In this document: positions 15,276-21,419 of the stretch, one piece after another | Numbering within the stretch: the stretch's first letter is position 1 | Layout of the letters: each line of letters opens with the position of its first letter | Source: CADCTB01 sp038214685 | GTDB taxonomy: Bacteria > Actinomycetota > Acidimicrobiia > Acidimicrobiales > AC-14 | Assembly: GCA_038214685.1 (NCBI GenBank) | Contig: JBBQRO010000049.1 | Span: 1 to 21,516, forward strand | Length of the DNA stretch: 21,516 nucleotides | Direction of reading: 5' to 3' | Notes under the pieces: model-generated | What the model saw: the letters and a program-made list of their open reading frames with translations, nothing else | Told to the model about the DNA's origin: nothing | The model's database searches: none | Made by a program: the position numbers and the translations under genes

Positions 15276-16084
15276 CGTAGCGCCACCGGGCCTCGGGCCT
15301 TATGACCAAGCTCGCCGCCAGTGCGTACCGCCACCAGCCGGCGGATCCGGTAGGCGATCCCCACCGGCGCCGATCGCACCCGCCACTGGAGCTCCTCGAT
15401 GGCCGCGGTCACCCGGGCCGCTCCCGTCCCCGGGGCGTAAAACGAGCGCACGACCCGCTCGGCGTCGTCGGGGCCCCGCACCGTCCTGGCAAACGCCGCC
15501 GTCTCGTCACCTTCGAGACTGAGGCCTGCGGCCGCGAACCGGTCGGCCAGACCGGGGTCGTGGAGGGGTTCGGGGTAGTCGGCTGCCGCCTGGCCCAGGG
15601 CGCCCAGGATCTCGGCGAACACAGGAGACGTTGTCGTCGGGCCGGGCGCCGCCGCCCGTATCGGCAGGGTGGCCACGAGCACGCCGCCCGGACGCAGCAC
15701 CCGACTGACCTCGGCCAGCACGGATTCCAGCGGGCGGATCAGCATGAGGACCATCGATGCCGTCATGGCATCGGCCACCTTGTCGGCGACGGGCAGGGCC
15801 ACCGCCGTCGCCCGAAGCAGGCGGCACCCGGCCGTCGCCGCCCGGGCCAGCTCGCCGGCCGACTGGTCGATACCGACCACCCGCTCCGGGCCCAGGATGC
15901 CGCTCAGCGGGGCACTGCCACAGCCCAAGTCGACCACGAGCTCTGCACTGGTGGGGACCGCCCCGGCCAGCCAGTCATACGGCGACCGGCCTTCGCCGTC
16001 CCGGGCGCCGGCGAGGACATCCTCGGTGATGCCGGGTCTGGAGTCGTGGTAGTCGACCAGGTACCGGTCCCACCGATCAGGCAT
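15272..16084 (-). CDS. SAM-dependent class I methyltransferase
   Basis: The 270-residue product has a Rossmann methyltransferase core: VVDLGCGSAPLSGIL around residue 50 (SAM-binding motif I), ERVVGIDQSAGELARA (motif II acidic residue), ALPVADKVADAMTASMVLML (motif IV region) and EVSRVLRPGGVLVATLPI (motif VI-like). This is the UbiE/ubiquinone-biosynthesis-like group acting on small molecules; the substrate is unknown. ATG 16084 is chosen because it overlaps the ABC ATPase stop by eight bases and gives the natural MPDRWDRYLVDYHD beginning; the frame remains open to 16132 without similarity. Its stop overlaps the flavoprotein start by four bases. The two enzymes are therefore likely to act in one pathway. 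Confidence 0.86.
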   Translation of the reverse strand: MPDRWDRYLVDYHDSRPGITEDVLAGARDGEGRSPYDWLAGAVPTSAELVVDLGCGSAPLSGILGPERVVGIDQSAGELARAATAGCRLLRATAVALPVADKVADAMTASMVLMLIRPLESVLAEVSRVLRPGGVLVATLPIRAAAPGPTTTSPVFAEILGALGQAAADYPEPLHDPGLADRFAAAGLSLEGDETAAFARTVRGPDDAERVVRSFYAPGTGAARVTAAIEELQWRVRSAPVGIAYRIRRLVAVRTGGELGHKARGPVALR

Positions 16085-16649
16085 CGAGCACGCCGGCCAG
16101 CACGTCGGCCTTCCGAAGTCGGGTCTGGGCATCGAGCGCGCCGAAGGGCTCGTCGAGGAGGAGCAGCGGAGGCGACGTGGCCAGGACCCGGGCGATGGCG
16201 GCCCGCTGGCGCATGCCGCCAGAAAGCTGGCGGGGGAACAGGTCAGCCGAGCCGCCCAGGCCGGTGGCGTCGCGCAGTTCGCCGGCGATGGCCGGCGCTC
16301 GCCGGTCGCCGAGGGCCCGGGGGCCCCATTCGACTTTGGCGCGGAGGGAGAGCCAAGGGAACCGGGTGGCGTCCTGGACCACCATGGGCCGCTCGGGCGA
16401 CGGGCCCCGCACCGGCTCGCCCCCGACCTCCACCCGGCCCCGGTCGGGCGGTCCGAGCCCGGCCAGCACCCGGAGCAGGGTCGACTTGCCGCACCCGCTC
16501 GGCCCGAGCACGGCGACGACCTCGCCCTGGGCCACCGAGAGATCGACCTGGCCCAGCACCGAGAGGGCGCCGTAGGCTTTGGCCACGCCGGTGGCGGCCA
16601 GGGCGGGCGCAGTCAACACTGTCGGTTCAGCACGCACCGTGGCGCTCAC
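16077..16649 (-). CDS. ABC transporter ATPase, nitrate/sulfonate/taurine type, C-terminally truncated
   Basis: The 190-residue product has Walker A GPSGCGKST at 49-57, Q-loop Q92, the signature LSGGM at 142-146, Walker B LLLLDEP with D166-E167, and the D-loop ALDA. VVQDATRFPWL and DEPFGALDAQTR place it with SsuB/TauB/NrtD ATPases of oxyanion and sulfonate importers. Relatives are about 240-260 residues and continue past the D-loop to a switch histidine in VTHD; here the frame stops 17 residues after ALDA, so the H-loop is absent. Hydrolysis should be impaired. The start is GTG 16649. The gene lies after the remains of the permease and binding protein, so it is probably a degenerating gene still translated ahead of the methyltransferase. 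Confidence 0.8.
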   Translation of the reverse strand: MSATVRAEPTVLTAPALAATGVAKAYGALSVLGQVDLSVAQGEVVAVLGPSGCGKSTLLRVLAGLGPPDRGRVEVGGEPVRGPSPERPMVVQDATRFPWLSLRAKVEWGPRALGDRRAPAIAGELRDATGLGGSADLFPRQLSGGMRQRAAIARVLATSPPLLLLDEPFGALDAQTRLRKADVLAGVLDA

Positions 16650-16900
16650 CCGGTCCGGATCAGGCGTCGGCCCACCGCACCAGCGGCCGGGTGACGGTGC
16701 GCAGGAGAATGTCGCCGATCAAACACCAGTCGCGCCATCTCACGCTGGCGGGTGCCCAGCATGCGCGCCGCGCCGATGAAGACGAGGTACCGGGCCGCAC
16801 CCTCGCCGAGGCCGAACCACATCAGGGCGATGGGCGCCCAGGCGGTGATGGGCACGGACCGAACTGCCTGGTAGAGGGGGTCGAGGGCCGCCGCCGACCA
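16646..16900 (-). pseudogene. ABC importer permease remnant (SsuC/TauC-like)
   Basis: In one frame the strand reads LDPLYQAVRSVPITAWAPIA, then LMWFGLGEGAARYLVFIGA, the core membrane segments of a sulfonate/nitrate/taurine permease. This joins directly to ARMLGTRQREMARLV, the cytoplasmic coupling loop, so about 20-25 residues that usually lie between them are gone. After that the frame shifts: a C-terminal permease tail, LIGDILLRTVTRPLVRW, is found in another frame ending at 16660, while the original frame runs into the ATPase start (GTGA at 16646-16649). The N-terminal membrane segments are also missing. The gene is clearly broken by several deletions. Normal permeases of this family are about 250-280 residues. 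Confidence 0.8.
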
Positions 16901-16984
16901 TCAGGCGGCCAGAAACGCCGCCGCCGCGGCGCCGCCAGCAGTCAGGCCGAGAAATCGCCGTCGGGAGAGGTCCTGCTCGGTCAC
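16901..16984 (-). pseudogene. Substrate-binding protein remnant: Tat signal peptide only
   Basis: From GTG 16984 the frame encodes 27 residues, VTEQDLSRRRFLGLTAGG followed by an alanine-rich hydrophobic stretch, and then a stop. SRRRFLGLT is a twin-arginine export signal, as found on SsuA/TauA-type binding proteins. The mature protein is absent. The same frame continues after the stop straight into permease sequence, so a deletion has removed the binding protein body and the permease N-terminus. GGGAG lies seven bases before the GTG, so the ribosome binding site remains. A longer frame to 17233 precedes it but has no coding signal. Confidence 0.7.
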
Positions 16985-17097
16985 TCCACGCTCCCAGGAA
17001 TCAACATGAATTGATGACCGTAGTGGCCGATCCATCCCGCTGCAAGGCGCCTCGGCCGGGCATGGCGGTCCGACGTTTCTACGGGACCGGCGACCGC

Positions 17098-17103
17098 TAC
17101 CGT
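17098..17103 (+). promoter_or_regulatory. Candidate leaderless -10 element of the lipoprotein gene
   Basis: TACCGT ends six bases before the ATG at 17110. A GGGCGG stands between the two and could be a weak ribosome binding site, so the leaderless reading is less secure here than for the ArsR-type gene. Confidence 0.3.
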
Positions 17104-17109
17104 GGGCGG

Positions 17110-17469
17110 ATGCGTTTCGCCGCTCTCGTGCTGGCCGGCATGCTCGTGGCCTGCGGCGGTGGCGGCAACGAGGCGTCTGTGGACGACGACCCCGTGCTGC
17201 GCCCCGGCGACGTCGTGACAGTGTCGGCGGCATGTCGCCAGTCCTTCGATGCCGGCCACGACCGCGAGACGGCGGGTGATCCCACCGCTCAGGCGTTCCT
17301 GCCCTCCGTGCAGACCTGCGTCAGCCTGGCCGAGTGGTCGTCTGCGGCGCGTGAGGCCGGGACCCGACTCAACGGCCAGGAGCCCCGCTTCGTCAACGGG
17401 GTCTGCTCGTCCGCCGATACGGCCACGCAGGCCACCCCGATCTGCCAGCAGGCCCGCGCCGAGGCGTAG
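17110..17469 (+). CDS. Small secreted lipoprotein, function unknown
   Basis: The 119-residue product begins MRFAALVLAGMLVACGGGG, a short lipoprotein signal with lipobox LVAC and lipidation cysteine C15. The mature part is hydrophilic and holds four further cysteines (C42, C70, C99, C112), which could make two disulfides outside the membrane. Patterns such as ACRQSF, VQTCVSLAEW and NGVCSSAD are reminiscent of small actinobacterial lipoproteins of unknown role; I recognise no named family. ATG 17110 is chosen because the signal peptide starts there; the open frame upstream to 17011 is not coding-like. It is a single gene between the ABC remnants (divergent) and the exopolyphosphatase (convergent). 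Confidence 0.75.
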   Translation: MRFAALVLAGMLVACGGGGNEASVDDDPVLRPGDVVTVSAACRQSFDAGHDRETAGDPTAQAFLPSVQTCVSLAEWSSAAREAGTRLNGQEPRFVNGVCSSADTATQATPICQQARAEA

Positions 17470-17540
17470 CCTTTCGCTCAGTGTGGGCGATTCCCACGGT
17501 CAGGTCGCACCGAATCGACCACTCTGGCTGCCGCCGACGT

Positions 17541-19070
17541 TCAGGCGGGCACGACGTCGAGGCGGCGCTTGAAGAGGCGCTCGAACAGCTCGCGCTTGCG
17601 CCGGGCGCCCCACAGCTCGATGGCAATGTCGGACTCCGCCTTCACCACCAGGCGGGCACGCGATCCGTTGAGCACCATCTCGATGCCGCTGACGTTGCCG
17701 GCCCGGCCACGGTCGAGCCCGTCGGCCACTCGGAGGAGGGCGGCCAGACTGGTGACGCGCTCGCGCTCGTCGCGCCCGAGCGAGGCGAACGGCTCGTGCG
17801 ACGGCTTCGGCCCGCCGCCGCGATGGGCCCGGGCCAGGGCGGCCACGAAGTCGACTTCGCCGGGGGTGAAGCCGCGCAGGCGCCCGTGCTGGATGAGGTA
17901 GGCGGAATGCTTGTGGTGGGACTCGGTGGAGACGTGCTCGCCGATGTCGTGGAGCAGGGACGCGTGCTCGAGCAGCTCCCGGTCCGCCGGGCCCAGCGTG
18001 TGCAGTGAGGCGGTCTGGTCGAACAGGTCAAGGGCCAGGCGGGCGGTTTGGCGGCTGTGGCCCTCGTCCCAGTTGCAGCGTCGGGCCAGTTGCAGCACAG
18101 AGGAGCTGCGGATGGCCCCTGGGTCGCCCGACCAGTCGGCGGCCTCGTGGCGGGGGATGACGTCGAGCACGATGCCTTCCCGCAGCGCCCACTCGCTCAC
18201 GGTGAGGCGGTCGAAGCCGAAGAGCTCCATGGCCGTGAGCAGGACGGTGGAGCCCGTCGGGATGATGTCGGCTCGCTTGGCCTCCAGGCCGGGCAGGCCG
18301 GCGCGCTCCGAAGAGCGCATGCCCAGCAGCTCCTCGTGCAACGGGAGCAGCTCGTCGCGGCCGAAGCTGAACTGGTTGATCGATCGGGGCACGCTCCCGG
18401 TGCGCCGGGCCGCCAGCATCCGGGCCAGGTCGCAGAACGTGCCGCTGCTGCCCACGGCCATGGCCGGGTGCAGGTGGGCGACGTCGTCGGCCAAAGGGGC
18501 CAACACGCTGGCCACCCGCTTCTCCAACCGGCGGACGTCGTCGGAGGTGAACGGGTCGCCGGTGACCAGCTCGGCCGACAGGCGGGCCACGCCGAGCCGC
18601 ACGCTCGCCGCCAGCTGCAGGCGCTTGGGGTCGCCGACCATGATCTCCAGGCTGCCGCCGCCGAGGTCGAGGCACAGGGCGGGACCGGGGTCGATGACCA
18701 CCGCAGCCCGGACGGCCTTGAAGATGAGCCGGGCCTCCTCCTGGCCGCTGATGACCCGAACCTTCACCCCCGCCTCGGCCGCCATCCGATCGACCACCTC
18801 GCCGCCGTTCTCGGCCTCGCGCAGGGCCGACGTGGCCCGGGCGTGGATCTCCTCGGTGCCGGCGCCAACGGCCAGCCTCCGGAACCGTTCGACGGTGGCC
18901 ACGGCCCGATCGGCCAGCGCGTCGGGGATTCGTCCCTCCCGGCCCACCGCGTCGCCCAGGCGAAGCATGTCCTTCTCCTTGATCAACGGGGCGAAGGTGC
19001 CATCGGGGTGGGCGTCGACCACGAGGAGGTGGAAGGAGTTCGACCCCAGGTCGAACGCGGCGATGCGCAT
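17541..19070 (-). CDS. Exopolyphosphatase / pppGpp phosphohydrolase (Ppx/GppA) with HD domain
   Basis: The 509-residue protein has an ASKHA-fold Ppx/GppA domain at about 1-305: FDLGSNSFHLLVVD at 6-19 (phosphate loop), SGQEEARLIF with the presumed catalytic E112, LDLGGGSLEIMVG at 134-146, GSSGTFCDLARML near 207 and GSTVLLTAMELFGF near 273. A C-terminal HD-type helical domain follows, with HASLLHDIGEHV (H374-D375) and HHKHSAYLI. The family removes terminal phosphate from polyphosphate or converts pppGpp to ppGpp; which reaction applies is not decided by sequence. ATG 19070 begins the conserved MRIAAFDLGSNS; the open frame to 19190 is not conserved and contains the tandem dyads. TAGCCT lies eight bases before the ATG. 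Confidence 0.92.
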   Translation of the reverse strand: MRIAAFDLGSNSFHLLVVDAHPDGTFAPLIKEKDMLRLGDAVGREGRIPDALADRAVATVERFRRLAVGAGTEEIHARATSALREAENGGEVVDRMAAEAGVKVRVISGQEEARLIFKAVRAAVVIDPGPALCLDLGGGSLEIMVGDPKRLQLAASVRLGVARLSAELVTGDPFTSDDVRRLEKRVASVLAPLADDVAHLHPAMAVGSSGTFCDLARMLAARRTGSVPRSINQFSFGRDELLPLHEELLGMRSSERAGLPGLEAKRADIIPTGSTVLLTAMELFGFDRLTVSEWALREGIVLDVIPRHEAADWSGDPGAIRSSSVLQLARRCNWDEGHSRQTARLALDLFDQTASLHTLGPADRELLEHASLLHDIGEHVSTESHHKHSAYLIQHGRLRGFTPGEVDFVAALARAHRGGGPKPSHEPFASLGRDERERVTSLAALLRVADGLDRGRAGNVSGIEMVLNGSRARLVVKAESDIAIELWGARRKRELFERLFKRRLDVVPA

Positions 19071-19078
19071 GTGCGGGG

Positions 19079-19084
19079 AGGCTA
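19079..19084 (-). promoter_or_regulatory. Candidate leaderless -10 element of the exopolyphosphatase gene
   Basis: Reads TAGCCT on the minus strand and ends eight bases before the ATG at 19070. The tandem dyads at 19094-19133 lie just upstream, where a -35 region or a regulator site would be expected. Confidence 0.4.
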
Positions 19085-19093
19085 TGCCGCCCT

Positions 19094-19133
19094 GCGACGT
19101 GGTCGCGATGCCGAGCGGCGACGTGGTCGCGAT
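19094..19133. repeat. Two tandem copies of a dyad, possible regulator binding sites
   Basis: The 16-base sequence GCGACGTGGTCGCGAT occurs at 19094-19109 and again, identically, at 19118-19133, a period of 24 bases. Within each copy GCGAC and GTCGC are inverted arms around GTG. They lie 24-63 bases upstream of the exopolyphosphatase start, which is a suitable place for a dimeric regulator bound twice on about the same face of the helix. Confidence 0.55.
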
Positions 19134-19432
19134 ACCTGAGCCGGGCGTGCGGTTCTCCCGCCGCGTAGGTCCACACTCCGACGCCCACATCCACGTCTAT
19201 GCTGAGCGGCCAGCCGCTGGCGAACGCCCTTTCGACCGTCTGCGGCACCCGGTCGTCGCTCCTCCTGCGGCACCCGCGCGGCCGCGCCCAGGGTGCCCTT
19301 TGTTGAGCGTCGCGCTGGATCAGGATCCGCGGGGGTGCTGACGTCGCTGATGGCCAGGACGGTGGGCTGGCACTGACCGAGCGCCGGGCTCGTCCGCGCG
19401 TCAGGCTGAACGGGAGACGCGCAAGAGCCCTC
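19134..19432. other. Non-coding stretch between the exopolyphosphatase promoter and the group II intron
   Basis: No convincing gene is visible in about 300 bases; open frames here lack family similarity. Near its right end GCGCGTC at 19396-19402 pairs with GACGCGC at 19416-19422 around a 13-base loop, forming a terminator-like hairpin that ends ten bases before the intron. The last seven bases, AGCCCTC at 19426-19432, are the presumed IBS1 of the intron. Confidence 0.5.
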
Positions 19433-19694
19433 GTGTGCCACGAACGCAGAAGGAGAGAGCGATGTAGAGGATCGAACTCGACGGATGCGGTGCTGTGCCA
19501 GAGATGGAGGAATCGACCCTCCGGGATCGCCCTACAGGGGGAGGTCCCAAACCACCGCAAGCTGCGTCGGTAAAGAGCCGGGGTGGTGAGCGTTGCGGAA
19601 AAGGCGCGCCGAAGAGTGCGTCAGGTGTGGGCCGGGAAGGCGAGCGGGAGCGAACCAGTGATGAAGTGTCGAAATGCGCTAGATGACATCGAAA

Positions 19695-19717
19695 CCGGGC
19701 AAAGAGGGTTGGCCCGG
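19695..19717 (+). other. EBS1 stem-loop of the intron (domain I)
   Basis: CCGGGC at 19695-19700 pairs with GCCCGG at 19712-19717. The loop exposes GAGGGTT (19704-19710), complementary to the seven exon bases before 19433. This pairing selects the insertion site and the 5' splice site. Confidence 0.75.
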
Positions 19718-20036
19718 GATGAGCCTGGGGGCTACCTGCCTACTGCCCAGGTGGTGTCCGGCATGAAGCTGGCGCGAGTCCGGTCCGGGCTCTGGTGCGG
19801 AACGTGGGAACCTGCGACCCGATACGGCTCGGCCGTTCACCTGGGCTTGTCCAGGTGGCCGGTCGACGAGAGCGAGACCCCCAAGCGGCAGAATCCGCAA
19901 GGGGCTGAGTAGCGATGCGGGCCGCAGGGGCGGACCGTCCCGTAATAGCGATGAAGCCTGGTAATGCGGGCAGAGCGAAGGGGGCGGGTCACCCTGGCTT
20001 GATCGGCGGCCAACCACCGTCAGGTGGGATGAGCCG

Positions 20037-21299
20037 GTGACCGAGCCGAAGCTGACGGCGAAGCCGTTTGAGATTTCCAAGTGGCAAGTTTGGAAGGCCT
20101 ACGAGAAGGTCAAGGCCAATCAGGGCGCCGCTGGTGTTGACGGGGAGTCGATCGCAGAGTTCGAGAACAACCTGAAAGGGAACCTCTACAAGCTCTGGAA
20201 TCGGATGTCCTCGGGGAGTTACTTCCCGCCGCCGGTCCGGGCGGTGGAGATACCGAAAGCAGGAGGCAAGGGGGTTCGCGTTCTAGGCGTGCCCACCGTG
20301 TCGGACAGGATTGCCCAGACGGTCGTTCGGCTGTACCTGGAGCCGGAGGTGGAGCCGTTGTTCCATCCCGACTCCTACGGCTATCGACCGGGCCGGTCCG
20401 CGCTCGATGCGGTGGCAGCATGCCGACAACGATGCTGGAAGGCCGACTGGGTGATCGATCTTGATCTCAAGTCGTTCTTCGACAGCTTGGACCACGAGCT
20501 TGTCATGCGGACGGTGTCGAAGCACACGGACCTGCCGTGGGTCCTCCTCTATGTGGAACGGTGGCTCAAAGCCCCCCTCCAGATGGGCGACGGCACCTTG
20601 GTGAAACGAGATCGTGGAACCCCGCAAGGTTCGGCGATCTCACCCTTGTTGGCGAACCTCTTCCTCCACTACGCGTTCGACCGCTGGCTGTCTCGGGAGT
20701 TCCCGACGGTCAACTTCGAGCGATACGCGGATGACGCGGTTGTTCACTGCACGACGGAGGCCCAGGCCCGGCAGGTCCTGGACGCTATCGCCTATCGGAT
20801 GGCGCAAGTCGGTCTGGAGTTGCATCCGGACAAGACGCGCATCGTGTATTGCAAGGACTCGGGTCGCAAGGGCTCTCACGAGCACGAGCGGTTCAACTTC
20901 TTGGGATACACGTTTCGTCCTCGTGACGCCAGGAGCAAGCATGGCAGACGGTTTGTCAGCTTCTCCCCGGCAGTGAGCGACGACGCCGCCAAGCGCATCC
21001 GTTCAGTCATTCGGGACTGGCGGCTTCACCGGCGCAGTGACTTGGCTCTCGGGGACCTTGTCCGGATGATCAATCCGGTCGTGCAAGGTTGGATCACGTA
21101 CTACGGGCGCTTCTACAAGTCCGCTTTGTATCCCTCCTTTCAACGCATCAACGAGTACCTCGTTCGATGGGCCATGCGGAAGTACAAGCGGCTGTACGGC
21201 CGTGTCACGAAGGCGTGGAGGTGGCTTGAGGGCGTTGCCCTACGTGAGCCGCATCTCTTCGCCCACTGGCGCTTGGGAGTACAGCCAACAGCCAGGTGA
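20037..21299 (+). CDS. ltrA: Group II intron reverse transcriptase/maturase (no endonuclease domain)
   Basis: The 420-residue intron-encoded protein copies the intron RNA into DNA during retrohoming and helps it fold for splicing. The RT fingers and palm run from about 20 to 300: NQGAAGVDG near 28, DSYGYRPGRSALDAV near 112, DLDLKSFFDSLDHEL near 141 with the first metal aspartate, RGTPQGSAISPLLANLFL near 193, and the catalytic YADD at 230-233. LELHPDKTRIVY and FNFLGYTFRPR follow. The maturase/thumb region includes NPVVQGWITYYGRFYKSALY. The protein ends in EPHLFAHWRLG with no HNH endonuclease, so mobility would rely on another primer source. GTG 20037 is the start, after AGGTGGG. All key residues are present, so it is probably active. 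Confidence 0.95.
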   Translation: MTEPKLTAKPFEISKWQVWKAYEKVKANQGAAGVDGESIAEFENNLKGNLYKLWNRMSSGSYFPPPVRAVEIPKAGGKGVRVLGVPTVSDRIAQTVVRLYLEPEVEPLFHPDSYGYRPGRSALDAVAACRQRCWKADWVIDLDLKSFFDSLDHELVMRTVSKHTDLPWVLLYVERWLKAPLQMGDGTLVKRDRGTPQGSAISPLLANLFLHYAFDRWLSREFPTVNFERYADDAVVHCTTEAQARQVLDAIAYRMAQVGLELHPDKTRIVYCKDSGRKGSHEHERFNFLGYTFRPRDARSKHGRRFVSFSPAVSDDAAKRIRSVIRDWRLHRRSDLALGDLVRMINPVVQGWITYYGRFYKSALYPSFQRINEYLVRWAMRKYKRLYGRVTKAWRWLEGVALREPHLFAHWRLGVQPTAR

Positions 21300-21302
21300 T
21301 GG

Positions 21303-21336
21303 GAGCCGGATGAATCGAGAGGTTCACGTCCGGTTC
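21303..21336 (+). ncRNA. Group II intron domain V (catalytic hairpin)
   Basis: The 34-base element folds as GAGCCGGA with TCCGGTTC, a two-base CG bulge, then TGAATC with GGTTCA closed by a GAGA tetraloop. The catalytic triad AGC is at 21304-21306. It starts only three bases after the reverse transcriptase stop. All expected domain V features are intact. Confidence 0.93.
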
Positions 21337-21343
21337 TGAGAGA

Positions 21344-21368
21344 GCCGGGGGGTGCGATTCCCCCCGGC
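21344..21368 (+). ncRNA. Group II intron domain VI hairpin
   Basis: GCCGGGGGG at 21344-21352 pairs perfectly with CCCCCCGGC at 21360-21368 across a TGCGATT loop. There is no bulged adenosine in the 3' strand at the usual branch position 7-8 bases from the end. Confidence 0.75.
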
Positions 21369-21419
21369 CACTCGCCCCGCCGATCTTGTCCGGACTGTCG
21401 GGAGGGCTCTTCCTGGTAG

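Larger units (their letters stand above)
19433..21371 (+). mobile_element. Complete group II intron with internal reverse transcriptase
   Basis: The element begins GTGTG, matching the GUGYG start of group II introns. The exon bases just before it, AGCCCTC, can pair over all seven positions (one G-U) with GAGGGTT at 19704-19710. That heptamer sits in an 11-base loop closed by CCGGGC/GCCCGG, as an EBS1 should. A reverse transcriptase gene lies in domain IV at 20037-21299. A canonical 34-base domain V follows at 21303-21336, then a domain VI hairpin at 21344-21368, and the element ends in AC at 21370-21371. The 3' end is placed by the AY rule and is less certain than the 5' end. Total length is about 1.94 kb. 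It stands in an intergenic region, so splicing is not needed for a flanking protein. Confidence 0.88.

Noticed and set aside
16985..17233. N-terminal extension of the Tat-signal remnant
   Set aside because: The upstream part is arginine-rich shadow sequence; a ribosome binding site precedes GTG 16984, where the Tat signal begins.
17483..17497. Hairpin GTGGG-CGATT-CCCAC between the lipoprotein and exopolyphosphatase genes as a terminator
   Set aside because: The stem is only five pairs and has no T-run on either side; too weak to annotate.
19441..19912. Small plus-strand open frames in the 5' part of the intron
   Set aside because: The region is structured ribozyme RNA (domains I-III) with the EBS1 loop, and the frames lack protein features.
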